Below, piece by piece: positions 11,211-22,750 of a stretch of DNA of 64,000 nt (position 1 is the first letter of the stretch; each line of letters begins with the position of its first letter). The DNA is from Phocoena phocoena (Eukaryota; Chordata; Mammalia; Artiodactyla; Phocoenidae). Where the stretch lies: positions 59,764,220 to 59,828,219 of the forward strand of contig NC_089235.1 of assembly GCF_963924675.1 (NCBI RefSeq). The letters are read 5' to 3'. Both the position numbers and the translations under genes were made by a program. The notes beneath the pieces are model-generated. The model ran no database searches, was not told where the DNA came from, and saw only the letters and a program-made list of their open reading frames with translations.

Positions 11211-12595
11211 AGTGGTTACTGCATGGCACTCTGTTGTAGAAATTATACAACAGATTTACCTGTGTCCACAAGAATATAGCTGCCTCCCCTCCCCAACCTT
11301 CAACTACCGAAAACGTAGACACTCACATACACACTTTTTGCTTGTCTGAGTTGTGGAGAATCGCTTATTGAGATCTTCCTGCAAGACTACTTGACTGAGG
11401 GGCTGCAAACACAAATCCATGGAGGCTGAGAAATAATTCTTCTGGTAGTAACTGTTGTTCTCATTTCAGCAAACATTGACCGAGCAGCTTTATACGCCTG
11501 GCACCGTATCTGGGGAACTAAAGGTAATTTAATGGAAAATAAGGCAGAGTCATCTCAAGTCCCCCTGCCCCTGCCCCAGCACTGCAGGCCAACTTCATAA
11601 TACAGGGTTTTAATATAAAGGTCCTGCTTAACTTTTTGTGAGCATGTTGGCACAATTAGACTTCTCTGAATGCCATTTACCTGGCTGAAGCAGGTAATGA
11701 AGTAAAGAGAGCAACTACAGGATGCATTTTGTGACTTAGAATAGAATCTTATCACTAATAAACATGATAGAGGAGACAGCTTCTGTACTACTGTTATGTT
11801 GGAATTCAGGACACCCTTGGCCTTCAGACAATTTTTAGAAGTGTTGGAAGTCGAGGGCTGGGTGGTTCTAGAAGGTACAATTGGTTCAAAAAAGCTTGAC
11901 CACTTTCCTAACAAGAAAAGGAATCTGGTATCTGTTCCAGGAGAAGTATTATTGGAGTGACAAAGCCATAAACCGCCAAACGCGTCTCTTAAAGTGAGAG
12001 TTTGGCAGTGGTGTTTATTCAAATTAGGGGTTTGCTTTATTATAAAGGAAGAGTCTCTGTTTTCCAGTGGATCGATCCAGCTGACAGGAGTGAGATGAGG
12101 CAGAAGAAAACTCAGCCTCCTGATTGATGTGCGCATCTATATATCACATACCTCTTTAGGAGGAATTAGCATCTTAGACAGGAGGGCTGGGGGAATGTTA
12201 ATGTTAAGTTGATTAGAAGCCAAATAACTTGGCTTAGTCAGAGCCCCTACAGGCTTCCTGAGAGCCCTGACTGCACTGGTCCAGATGGTCTTTTTTGGCT
12301 ATGCTACCCCCAACCACACATCCAGCCAGCTTCATGCTCCCAGCTCAACTCAGAGCAGGAGAGGCTGCCCCTACCTCCTCCTGTGCCCCACAAATGCTGC
12401 ACCATCTCAGTGCTCAGTCAATATTAAATAATCAAAATAGCAATAACAGCCCAAACTTGGCATATCCCTTCAAAAGTCTTGGACAGGGGACAGGAGATAC
12501 TGAATTGACGGCTGGAAGGAGAGAACAGGGTCCAACCTTTTCCTCATTATAAAGGATAATCTTAATAGTGATATATTGTTGATATAATATCGATA
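11211..12595. other. Unique DNA with a 193-codon open frame
   Basis: The minus strand holds the longest open frame outside repeats (12136 down to 11555). It shows no domain, signal or similarity I recognise, is Ser/Leu rich, and such a length can occur by chance in 64 kb. No splice or promoter context was found. Treated as non-coding. Confidence 0.5.
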
Positions 12596-12599
12596 ATGA

Positions 12600-12830
12600 C
12601 ATTGATAGGGCCTGGCAAGGTGTCAGGTACTGGGCTAAGAAATTAAATACATTTTCTTATTTGACCCTCAACCAAATTTCATGATGTATGTATGATAACC
12701 TCCACGTTACAGATGGGAAACAGTCCAAACTGTATAAGTGACCTTTCCAAACCTAACATGTAATAGAACTAAGATGCAAACCCAGGTTTGTGACATTCCA
12801 AAACACATGCTCTAAAACTTTACTTTATAA
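12600..12830 (-). repeat. MIR SINE
   Basis: Antisense order: GGTGTCAGGTACTGGGCTAA, TTACAGATGGGAAACAG, AAACCCAGGTTTGTGACATT, then ATGCTCTAAAACTTT. Confidence 0.75.
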
Positions 12831-14244
12831 CCCTCCCCCCGCCCCAGCTCATTATGGCTACAGGAATAACATGAAAAATGACTTGAAGGTCAAGAGGGGC
12901 CTTCAATTCCCTCATTTGTCACCAAAGGAGAAACATTTCTCGGTGAGGTAACGAGATGGGGGCTGAAGTGAGCAGACTAGAAGCGAAGAAAGTCAAGTGA
13001 TGCTATTTTTTTTTTTTTTTTTTTTTTTTTTGCATTCTGTCTCTTGGACCCACTACCCCGAGGAGTGGTGAATTTTGCCTCATTTGAGAAAGGCAATTAT
13101 ACTAATCATAATGGCGATGATGATGACCACATAGCTTCAGAGAAAATTTTCTCAACTGTCGAATAATACTCAAAAGATTATCAAGGTCCATTAGCTATAG
13201 AATTATAAATGCAACTCACACATGCAATGTCCTGAGAACACTGAATGTCCTAAGAAACCAGCTGATCTTGAATATGCTTCAACTTTTCTACTTAAAGAAT
13301 GAGGAACTAGAATTTTGTTTATGTACGTATGTATATACATATATGTATTTGGATATAAATATATACGTATAATGTTTCAGTGAGATGGGTGGGAAATTGT
13401 GTTTGTGTGAATATATTACTTATTTAAAAATAAACTTTGAAAACCAGTCACTCTCAATAGTTTGAAGTGCTAAATTAAAATACACTTACATCTGTAGAGT
13501 TCTACATCTATAGTCTGTTGACTATCCGTATACAAAAATACACAAAACAAAATTAAATGATTAGCTTTTTCTACTATTATATTCCCCTTGTTTCTCATAC
13601 TCAGAGATTGGGTGGGACAGAGTTTTGCCTAGAATTTCAGAAAAGGCACATTTGCCTGTGAGAGAGATTATCACTGCTCTATCGCACAGTTCATTTTGGG
13701 GAAAAGAAAGGCTCAAAACTTTCAATATTTTCTAGCCTTCATTAAAGATTGGGTACAGTTGCTAAATGATTCACCATCACCCAAGGGCCCAAGATCTGGG
13801 TTTGACCTTGAGCATCTCACATTAAAATTATTAGACTGTGATAGGAGTAGAATGCAGGATGGTTGCACAGCTGAGAGAGGAAAGCTCTGAGTGAAAAAGA
13901 TCTTATTAATCCAAGGTCTGCGATAAGGCAGGGAATGTAGGGAAGGTATATGACAGTTTGATGGAAGTTGCTGAAATATGGACTCTACCTCCCATCTTTG
14001 CAGAGCCTCTTAAGTGCAAAATGTCTAATAGGCGCAGGAAGTACTTGTGCTAGTGATGGTTGCATTTGTCAAAAGGCCTCCTGCAGCTGTATGTACCCAA
14101 GGCAAATAGATGACCAGTGATTTCTTGAAATCTTAGTCTACTCTTGTTCACTCATGTATCCCACTGATATGACTGGTGAATGGAACACGCTTACCAATGA
14201 CTCCCCTCTGAAACACAAAGCTAATCATTAGAGGCCGTGTCAGG
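12831..14244. other. Intergenic, unique and low-complexity DNA
   Basis: Contains a 26-T run and an AT-rich TATG/TATA stretch at about 13318-13372. No gene or known repeat seen. Confidence 0.5.
13006..13031. repeat. Poly(T) run
   Basis: 26 consecutive T. No SINE or L1 body adjoins it on the right, so its origin is unclear. Confidence 0.95.
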
Positions 14245-14395
14245 TAACAATTCAGCTGGGCTCTAGAGCTAGACTGCCTTGGTGTGAATCCAAGTTCTCT
14301 CTGAAATTTTCTAAGGCTGAGCTTCCCCAGGTATAAAAGAGGGAAGATCAGATTTCCACCTGTAGAGTTAACGTATATAAAGTGTCCTTAGAATA
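14245..14395 (+). repeat. MIR SINE
   Basis: GGGCTCTAGAGCTAGACTGC, then TTGGTGTGAATCCAAG, then AAGAGGGAAGATCAG. Confidence 0.75.
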
Positions 14396-14840
14396 AAGTC
14401 CTATGTCAATCATACAATAAACTATGGCTGCCAATGCCTTCCATGACCCATATCTTCGGCCTCAACTGGCACCTCTTTTCTTTCCCTCTCTCCAGCCATA
14501 TTTCTACTCATCCCAGCTTTCTCCTTCAGGGACTTTGCATATTCTATTCCTTTGCCTGGAAGATTCCTACCTTCTTTCTTACAAAAAAGGGCTAAATTCT
14601 CATCCAAGTCTTGATTTAAATGACACACAATTAGGCCTGGTATAGATCCCCCACACTACATTACCATAGCATCCTGAACCTCTCCTTTGCAGCAGTAATC
14701 ACATCCATAATTAAACTTAGACTTTTAAAATGTCTGTTTCCTGCCACCCTATGTTGACTGTAAGTATACACCAGTGACGAACACAGTATCTGACATTTAA
14801 TAGAGGCTTGAGAAATATGTAGTGGCTGAATAAATGCTAT
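14396..14840 (+). repeat. L2 LINE 3' part
   Basis: L2-like order: TTCAGGGACTTTGCATATTC, TTCCTTTGCCTGGAAGATTC, then CTGACATTTAATAGAGGC and GAATAAATGC at the 3' end. Confidence 0.7.
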
Positions 14841-15777
14841 TTGGCTGTGGTTGGTATTATGCAATAATAAATATGGTTCCCAGTTTATCAATATGGGCCT
14901 GTTGTACAAGTCTTTGGAGAAAGTTTTTGAGATTATAGATAGCTTTACTACACAAATTGTGGTGATAGTTTCATCGGTGTACACTTATCTCCCAACTCAC
15001 CAGGTCGTACCCATTAAATATGTAAAGCTATTCGTTATGTCAACCATAACTCAAGAACGTCGTTCTTAAAAATTCAACTACAATGCTTCTAACATGCTTT
15101 ATAGGTCCCAGTAGTTGTTTACGTGTCGAACTCCCCAGTAGATTCTATAGTCTTCAAAGACAGAAGCCAGTGGTGGAAACATACTGAATCTAACATCAAG
15201 TATGCAAAAGGTATTTAATGAAAAAGAATAAAAGGGTTGGTTATGCTTTGTTCTACACAGCCACCTGGCCTAGTGAACAACCATCACAGCTATGAATGCA
15301 TGTCTAATATGCAGGATCTCAATTAGAAGTTGACACTTTGGGGGTGTTGTGACTTACAATTGTCTGAGCGCTGATAGCGCCCAAGGCGGACAGTGTGGCA
15401 CCCGACCTACCTACGCCACATTCCCGATAAGCAGCCATGGCTGCTGTGGCATGTCACCTGTCGCTTTGTTCTGCTCCTTTGCCCTAGTAGCTGTGAAAAT
15501 GCTTTCCACTCAGAGTCAGCCTGGCTCAAGTTTCCACACACTCCAGTGCGTCTTTCTCCCCAGGAGTGATCTATGCTCCATTATGGGGCTTCCTGCCAGG
15601 TGTGTGGCTCTCCTTTATCCGTGTTCGGCCTGCCCTTGTGTCCTTTCTGTTCCCTATGCGCCACAGCTTGAGCATCTTTAGGTAAAGCCGCCAATCATCT
15701 AGGTTCAGTATGTCAGCCTAGCACTTGCGCAAATGCAAATTAGCATGATTTTTGTCTCTCTAGGAACAACACAGAGA
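14841..15777. other. Intergenic with a small CpG cluster
   Basis: Six CpG in about 70 bp at 15370-15440. A 110-codon + strand open frame (15349-15681) covers it, but shows no recognisable domain and is Cys/Ser/Leu rich. No gene claimed. Confidence 0.45.
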
Positions 15778-15960
15778 AGGAGTTAAGAGCGTGAGATGAA
15801 CCTGGGTTTGATCTTGCCTCTGCCATGTGTTAGCTCTATGGTTTTGAAAAATCAGAGCCAGTTTCTTCGGCTTTTAAAAGAGCTATCTTACGGCTTGTCA
15901 AAAGCATTTAGTGAGACAATGTGTATAAAGGGATCAAGATGGTGGTGAATGTCATTACTA
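15778..15960 (+). repeat. MIR SINE
   Basis: AACCTGGGTTTGATCTTGCC then CATGTGTTAGCTCTATGG: sense MIR with a degraded 3' end that runs into the trinucleotide repeat. Confidence 0.7.
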
Positions 15961-16041
15961 CTATTACTATTATTATTACCCTTACTACTATTATTACTAC
16001 TACCACCACTACTATTACTATGTACTATGATTATTATTATT
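15955..16041. repeat. (ATT/ACT)n trinucleotide repeat
   Basis: Interrupted ACT, ATT and ACC units, seeded at the end of the MIR. Confidence 0.9.
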
Positions 16042-17319
16042 TCAGGTTAATCCTAAGCTGATTGGATTTCACTGATTGATACGACATATGGCAGGTGTCC
16101 AGAGACCATTGCCCTACAGTTCAAAGTACCCTAAAATATCTGAATAGATGGTTCTGTACTCCTTAGGGAAGCCTTCAGGCAATTCCTCAGAATCTTCATG
16201 CTGATGGAAGTGCTGTGGTTCAAATAACATTGAAAGGAAGAAGGGCAGATAAAAAGTGAGGACAGATGAAAGACTTGTAAATTGAAAGTTATACTTGAGA
16301 ATAACACGGAAGCCCTTGCTATCTATTTTGCAAATTACTTTGCTTTTTAAATTTCCAAAAAGCTTAGCTCCACGAACTAGCAAGCCAGCAGAAAGCAAGA
16401 TTTTGGTGAATTCCTTATGGATACTGCAATTTCATAAGTATATAAACACACATATGATATATCCTTCTGTACAAATATCAATATATAGGCTCCTATATGG
16501 GGGTTGATTTTTAAAATTATCATTTGTTAGCACTAGACAACTTTGCCCCAAGGCTATTGGGGCCAGCGGAGAACAGAGACAGAGGCATGGTGGCCTTCTT
16601 TACATGTGATTGTTACCCTCCCCTCCTGTCAACTCCCGACTTGTAGTTTTCAAATAGGGGACTTTCCTCTTGGTGACAGGGTAGGTCCAAGCAGAACTTT
16701 AGGCCCCTAGGCAAAGGAGCCACTAGTAAGTGTGTTTCTTGTGGAATTTCAAGATAGAGAGGCACATCGAGAATTTTCCATCTTGGATGGCTTCTTTGAA
16801 GTTTTAATCTGCTCGGTTGGGCATGAGTGTGATGGTAAAGTGACTGGTTCAAGTGCTGAACACCTATTCCAGATGTGAGACTCAGGTTAGGGTCAGCTTT
16901 ACCTTATCAACCTGTGGGGCTTCCCTGCTAACCTTCCCACCATCATGCTGATTTGTACTGAAGCTTACAGATAACTTTTAAGTCAGGTTGTACTGTTTTA
17001 AGCACTCTTGTTCAACACAGTAGTACTTGGAGGCTAGGAGCTGTTGGTTTGGTTGAGAAGTTCTCTCTCTTAAGGGCCCTGGCAGTCTGATCTACTGTGC
17101 TTCATCTGAATCTTGCTTAACACAATCAGGATGCCCCACTCTGCGATCTAATAAAGTGTGAGCCTTAGGGATTTGTTAAGTCCCATTCTGAAAAGTCACT
17201 CTGAAAGTCAAAATAAGCTAAAGTGTTTCAATCTCTAAATAAAAGATGGTTGTAAAGATTTCCAGTATACAAAAGGGTAACATTACCAACTGTAGCACCT
17301 ATCGATGGTTTATGATAAC
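16042..17319. other. Intergenic, no gene recognised
   Basis: Only chance-length open frames; no repeat family recognised. Confidence 0.5.
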
Positions 17320-17775
17320 CATGCCCTTTGCAATGAATCTGTTCCAACTCATCTGTGAAGAGGTGGAGTCTCTTCCCCCAGTCCTTGAAACTGGATTGAC
17401 CCTATGACTTGATTTAGTCAACAGAATGTCCTGGAAATGTAGAAATGCTAGTTCCAAGTTTAGGCCTTAAAAGGTCTTGTGGATTTCTGCTCTCTTTCTT
17501 CTTCCTTTCCCCAGGCTAGTCTTTTAGAGGATGAGACACACGGAGCAGAACAGCCAACCTGGTTATCTCAGTGAAGCACTGATCACATGAGAGCGGCCAT
17601 TCTAGATCAGAGGTCACCGACAACCTACCAGGTAACTGCAGACTCAGGGTGAGGCCAACCACCATCAGCCAAGCCCAGAAAGAAATTCCCAGATGATCCA
17701 TAAACTTGTGAGAAATAGTAATGCTTCTTTCGAGCTACTAAGTCTTCTATATAGCATTATTGTGGCAATATTAAT
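17320..17775 (+). mobile_element. Old LTR relic, MaLR-like (probable)
   Basis: Phrase order CTGTGAAGAGGTGGAGTCTC, CTTGAAACTGGATTGACCC, TAGGCCTTAAAAGGTC, then GAGAAATAGTAATGC and a degraded end. The same order recurs at 43060-43513. It fits a non-coding LTR of an ancient endogenous retroelement; the exact family is uncertain and no gene remains. Confidence 0.5.
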
Positions 17776-18439
17776 ATATACAAGTGTATAGAAATTTGGA
17801 GAAGGAGCTATGAACAAGATAGAAAATATAATTGTCAGTGGGGTAGCTGATCATCAAAACCCTCTAATTTTCTACTATGTTGAATGTAAAACGAGAGAGG
17901 AATGTGGGTGCCAATAACTAAAATTACTTTTAAGTCCTACCACTTTCAAAAATGGGCTACTTGGAATATGATCCAACAATTCCATTCCTGGGTGTAAACC
18001 CAAAGAAAATGAAAACACTAATTCCAAAAGATACATGCACCCCAAAGTTCATATTGACATTATTTATAACAGCCAAGATATGGAAGCAACCTAATTGTCC
18101 ATCAACAGATAAACGGATAAAGAAGATGTGGTACATATATACAATGGAATGTTACTCAACTATAAAAAAGAATGAAATTTTGCCATTTGCAACAAGATGG
18201 ATGGACCTGGAGGGTATTATGCTTAGTGAAATAAGTCAGACAGAGAAAGACAAATACTTTGTTATCATTTATATGTGGAAACTAAAAAAATGAAACAAAT
18301 GACTACAACAAAACAGAGACTCACAGGTATAAAGAACAAACTAGTGGTTACCAGTGGGGAGAAAGAAGGGGGAGGGGCAGTATAGGAGTAGGGGTTGAAG
18401 AGGTACAAACTATCATGTACTGTATAAAATAAGCTACAG

Positions 18440-18744
18440 CGACTTCCCTGGTGATGCAGTGGTTAAGAATCCACCTGCCAATGCAAGGGACACGGGTTCA
18501 ATCCCTGGTCCGCAGAACAACCAAGGAAGATCCCACATGTCGCAGAACAACCAAGCCCATGTGCCACAACTACTGAGCCTGCGTGTCGCAACTACTGAAG
18601 CCCATGCGTCTAGAGCCCGTGCTCCACAAAAGAGAAGCCACTGCAACGAGAAGTCCGCGCATCGCAACGAAGAGTAGCCCCCACTCGCGGCTAGAGAAAG
18701 CCCGCATGCAGCAACGAAGACCCAACATAGCCAAAAATAAATAA
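18440..18744 (+). mobile_element. CHR SINE, long form
   Basis: Starts GACTTCCCTGGTGATGCAG, carries GGTTCAATCCC, then the extended region of GCAACTACTGAAGCCC-type repeats, and ends CCAAAAATAAATAAAT. Target-site duplication ATAAAATAAGCTACA (18424-18438) and ATAAAATAAGCTGCA (18745-18759). It sits inside the L1 3' UTR, so it is younger than that L1. Confidence 0.93.
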
Positions 18745-18750
18745 ATAAAA

Positions 18751-19065
18751 TAAGCTGCAAGAATATATTATACAGCACAGGAAATAGAGCCAACATTTTA
18801 TAATAACTATAAATGGAGTATAACCTTTAAAAAACGTGAATCACTATATTGTACACCTCTAACATATAACACTGTATATCAATTATATTTCAATGAAATA
18901 AATGAATAAGTAAATAAGCTATAAGAATAGATTGTACAACATAGGGAACACAGTCAATATTGTATAATAACTTTGAATGAAGTATAATCTATAAAAATAT
19001 TGAATTACTACACTGTACTCCTGAAACTAACAATATTGTAAATTATACTTCAATTTAAAAAATTA
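18751..19065 (+). repeat. Duplicated L1 3' UTR tail
   Basis: TAAGCTGCAAGAATATATTA ... TATCAATTATATTTCAAT is followed by TAAGCTATAAGAATAGATTG ... AATTATACTTCAATTT. The same ~150-bp tail occurs twice in tandem inside one insertion, the copies visibly diverged. Confidence 0.75.
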
Positions 19066-19218
19066 CACAGGATACGTTATAATACTAAGGAAAGTGAAAA
19101 TATGACATGAAATTGCACACACAGTGTGCTCCTAATGGTGTAAAAATATGTAATATAATTAGTAAATTTTTACTGATTGCTAAAAAAATAATAATAAAAT
19201 TAAGATGGGCTACTTGGA

Positions 19219-20190
19219 GAAGCAATGTCTAATGCGTGCTCCATTCTGTGATTCTCAGAATTGTCTACGATTTGGTGTATGTACCTGCCCACTGTACAAA
19301 ACTCAGACACTCTCAAAAATGTTCATGCTAGAGCACAGGCCATGAGGGTCTCATGGGGAATTTAATGCATGTTTGACCAACTGCTCAGAGGGATACAAGA
19401 TTCTGATGACTGAGAAGTTACTTTCTTGGAAGTCAGAGATTTCTGATACAGTGGAACACTCTTCACATATAAAATAAACACCAAAGAAGTTATTTATTTA
19501 TTATAAATTCAATAAAACACGGTTAAAACCATTTCAAACCAAGATGGGGAAACAGAAGCTGCTACACACTGGATTAAGCCCACTGGGGTCTGGAGTCATT
19601 ACAGCTTGGCAGTAATCCCAAAGCAAGCTCTAGACTCCCCACCCCACCATCATAACTAGGGAGATTCAGGCCTCCACTTTGCCCCTTGTCTCACAAATCC
19701 CACTTGGAGGCTTTCTGTGCCAGGGGTTGAGGACAAATGCAGCTTTTCTACTTCTTGCCTATAGGGTAGGAAAGTGATGTCTCCTAAGACTGCAAGATGT
19801 GTTCTCTGTCCATTTCTTCCATCAAGCTTCCTGGCCAATTCCAGGACTCTCAGCTATTGTGACTATTAGGATTTTGCTTTTTCAACCTCAGAAGCCTTCT
19901 GTGGATTGATACTTAGAAGTTTTCGGCTCACTAAATATGACTTCTGCTGTCTTTGCTCTTTTGATAGCAAGCAAAGACAACGTGTTTCGGTCCAGATGGT
20001 GTCAGTTTACTCATTGGCACCTAATGTAGCATGATACACTAGTGTTGACCCAATGTACGTGATGGGTAATTTTCTCAGATTTTGCTTTGGAAAGGAGAAT
20101 ACAGAACAGTTTGGAGAAAAATAATACTTGTAGTAGTGTGAAAATCTGATCTAAGATTTTTATTTTACTTTTTTTTTTCTAAACTGGAAT
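19219..20190. other. Intergenic, no gene recognised
   Basis: Unique-looking DNA; no repeat or gene identified. Confidence 0.5.
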
Positions 20191-20193
20191 TAA

Positions 20194-20198
<5 letters not shown>

Positions 20199-20251
<53 letters not shown>

Positions 20252-20262
20252 TGTGTGTGTGT
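20199..20262. repeat. (TA)n(TG)n microsatellite
   Basis: About 24 TA units followed by TTTTG and TG units, in the SINE tail. Confidence 0.95.
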
Positions 20263-20452
20263 GGTACGCGGGCCCCTCACTGTTGTGGCCTCTCCCGTTG
20301 CGGAGCACAGGCTCCGGACGCGCAGGTTCAACGGCCGTGGCTCACGGGTCTAGCTGCTCTGCAGCATGTGGGATCTTCCCAGACAGGGGCACGAACCTGT
20401 GTCCCCTGCATCGGCAGGCAGACTCTCAACCACTGTGCCACCAGGGAAGCAC
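20206..20452 (-). mobile_element. CHR-2-type SINE with microsatellite tail
   Basis: Antisense SINE: GGTACGCGGGCCCCTCACTG to CCACCAGGGAAGC. Target-site duplication TAAATATACATATAT at 20191-20205 and 20453-20467. Because the 3' tail of an antisense copy lies on the left, the (TA)n(TG)n microsatellite inside the duplication is the SINE's own evolved tail. Confidence 0.92.
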
Positions 20453-20572
20453 TAAATATACATATATTATTAATGTAACCGTAGTATTAATCTTTTGTTA
20501 AAAACCTGAAATGTGCTATTAAATGTAATTGTTTATTTTATTTACTTTTAATTTTAAAAATTTTATTTTCTT

Positions 20573-20746
20573 TTTTTTACAGCTTTATTGGTATAAACTT
20601 AAATATACAAAAAATTGCGTATATTTAATATATACATATTGCTGAGTTCAGACATAAGCATACACCCATGATAACGTTACCAAAATCAAGGTAATAAACA
20701 TATCTATCACCTCCAAAAGACTTCTTGTGACCTCTTGCTTTTCTGG

Positions 20747-20808
<62 letters not shown>

Positions 20809-22167
20809 TAGACAATAGCACTTAACATAACATTTACCTTCAACAAGTTTTTAAGTGCACAACACTGTATTGTTAACTATGGGCACCATGTTATAGGACA
20901 GCAGATTTCTTGAATTTTCCATCTTGTATAACTGCAAACAACTCCCCATTTCCAAACTCCTCCTGCCCCCATTCTATACTTTGCTTCTATGAGTTTCTAT
21001 TTTAGATACAAATGGGATCATGCAGTAGGCATTTTTCTGTGTTGGCTTGTTTCACTTAACATAATGTCTTCCAGTTCATCCGTGTTGTCACAAATGATAG
21101 GATTTCCTTCTTTTTTAAGGCTAAAAAATATTCCCACTACGTATACACCACACTTTCTTTACCCATTCATCTGTTGATAGACACTTAGGTTGTTTCCATG
21201 TCTTGGCTATTGCGAATAATGCTGCAATGAACATGAGAGTACAGATAACTCTTCAAGATCCTGATTTCAGGAGTGCCATTGCTGGATCAACTGGTAGTTC
21301 TATTTTTAATTTTTTGAGGACCGCTATACTTGTTTCAAAAGTGGCTGTACCAACTCACATTCCTTCCAACAGTGTATAAGGGTTTCCTGTTTTCCACACC
21401 CTCGCCAACACTGATCTTTTGTTATTTTGATAATTGCCATCCTAACAGTGAGAGGTGATATCTCGTGTTTCTGATTTGCACTTCTCTGATGATTAATGAT
21501 GTTGAACACTTTTTCATATACTTCACTGTATATGTCTAGGCCATTTGTATGTCTTCTTTTGAAAAATGTCTATTCAAGTCTTTTGCCCATTTTTTTTCAG
21601 TTGATCATTATTTTTTGAGTTGTATTTTTTTAATATATTTTGGAAATTAACTCCTTATGAGATATATGGTTTGCAAATATTTTCGCACATTCCGTCAGGT
21701 GCCTTTTCACTTTACTGATTGTTGCCTTTGCTGTGCAGAAGCTTTCTAGCTTGATGTAGTCCCAGTTGGCCATATTTACTTTTGTTATCTGTGTTTTTGA
21801 TGTCATACCCATAAAATCATTGCCAAGACCAATGTCATGAAGACTTTTCTCTGTTTTCTTGTAGTAGTTTCACATTTTCATGTCTTATGTTTAAGTCTTT
21901 AATCCATTTTGAGTTGATTTTTGTGTATGGTGAAAGATAGGGGTCCTATTTTCCTAACACCATTTGTTGAAGAAACTGTCCTTTCTCCATCATGTGTTCT
22001 TGGAACCTTTATTGAAGATCAGTTGCCCATGTATGTGTGGGTCTATGGGCTCTCTATTCTGTTCCATTGGTCTATATGGCTGTTTTTATACCAATACCAT
22101 ACTGTTTTGAATACTGTAGCTTTATAATATAGTTTGAAATCAGGAAGTGTAATGCCTCCAGCTTTAG
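20573..22167 (-). mobile_element. Old L1, ORF2 C-terminus and 3' UTR
   Basis: T-run and ACAGCTTTATTGGTATAAAC (3' end) on the left, then antisense L1 3' UTR, then ORF2 back to GAAATCAGGAAGTGTAATGC. Antisense translation shows L1 ORF2 phrases (KDQCWRGCGKQETLIHCWKE, ATISKVKRHLTECAKIF). Multiple stops; a dead relic. It has a GT microsatellite in its 3' UTR. Confidence 0.93.
20749..20808. repeat. (GT)n microsatellite
   Basis: About 30 GT units, in the 3' UTR of the antisense L1; likely length-polymorphic. Confidence 0.98.
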
Positions 22168-22189
22168 GAGACAATTAGTGTCTGCTGCA

Positions 22190-22620
22190 ATAATCTCATC
22201 TTACACCACTCTCTGCCATGCTCCCTATGTTCTAGCCACACTGGTTTCCTTTGAGTTCCTTCAGTGTAGACAGCCCTTTTCTCCTCAGGGCATCTTTGGA
22301 ATTACTGCTTTTGTTTTTCACTTAGAATATTCTTCCCCTCACTCTTTTCCATGATTTGCTTCTTCACAGCTAAGCTCACACTAGGTAAAGTGGTGCCCCT
22401 CCTCCCACCCCTAAGTAGTTACTGTTGAGCACATCTTCTTGCTCATGGCTCTAGGCACCATCATAATTATTTACTTTCTTGCATGATATCTGATTGAAAT
22501 TGAAATTAAAGCTCCATAAGGGTGTTTTAAAGCCTTTCTGTTGTTCATCACTGTGTCCCCAGTACCAACTATATCAGGTGCATAGCAGGCACTAAATAAA
22601 CAGAAGTTGACTAAATGAGC
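22190..22620 (+). repeat. L2 LINE 3' part
   Basis: Order CCATGCTCCCTATGTTCTAG, GAATATTCTTCCCCTCACTC, AAGCTCCATAAGGGTG, ATCACTGTGTCCCCAGTACC, then GCAGGCACTAAATAAACAG. Confidence 0.8.
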
Positions 22621-22750
22621 ATCTTACTTTAATATTCCCAGCAGTCCTAGAGGAGAGCCAGTCATTTTCTGTGGTTATAGAACTATTGAATGTGTCAGAG
22701 TCAGAATTCAAACCCATGTCTGCCTGGCTATCACACCATTTCTCTTTCCA
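22620..22750 (-). repeat. MIR SINE fragment
   Basis: GTCAGAGTCAGAATTCAAAC then CCATGTCTGCCTGGCTATC: antisense MIR core. Confidence 0.65.

Larger units (their letters stand above)
17966..19204 (+). mobile_element. L1 insertion with extended 3' end
   Basis: 5'-truncated L1 bounded by a perfect 14-bp target-site duplication ATGGGCTACTTGGA (17952-17965 and 19205-19218). It starts inside the ORF2 C-terminus, of which about 108 codons stay open (KMKTLIPKDTCTP, then IKKMWYIYTMECYSTIKK), followed by 3' UTR. The 3' UTR tail occurs twice (about 18751-18900 and 18915-19065). A further ~110 bp of non-L1-looking sequence (19072-19178) precedes the A-rich tail AAAAAAATAATAATAAAA. A CHR SINE is inserted at 18440-18744. 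Confidence 0.88.

Noticed and set aside
15349..15681. 110-codon open frame over a small CpG cluster
   Set aside because: No domain or conserved motif recognised and no promoter element. CpG count too low for an island.
20263..20450. Hypothesis of a CRISPR-like or regularly spaced repeat from recurring GC-rich units
   Set aside because: Units are dispersed SINE copies kilobases apart in both orientations, in a mammalian genome.
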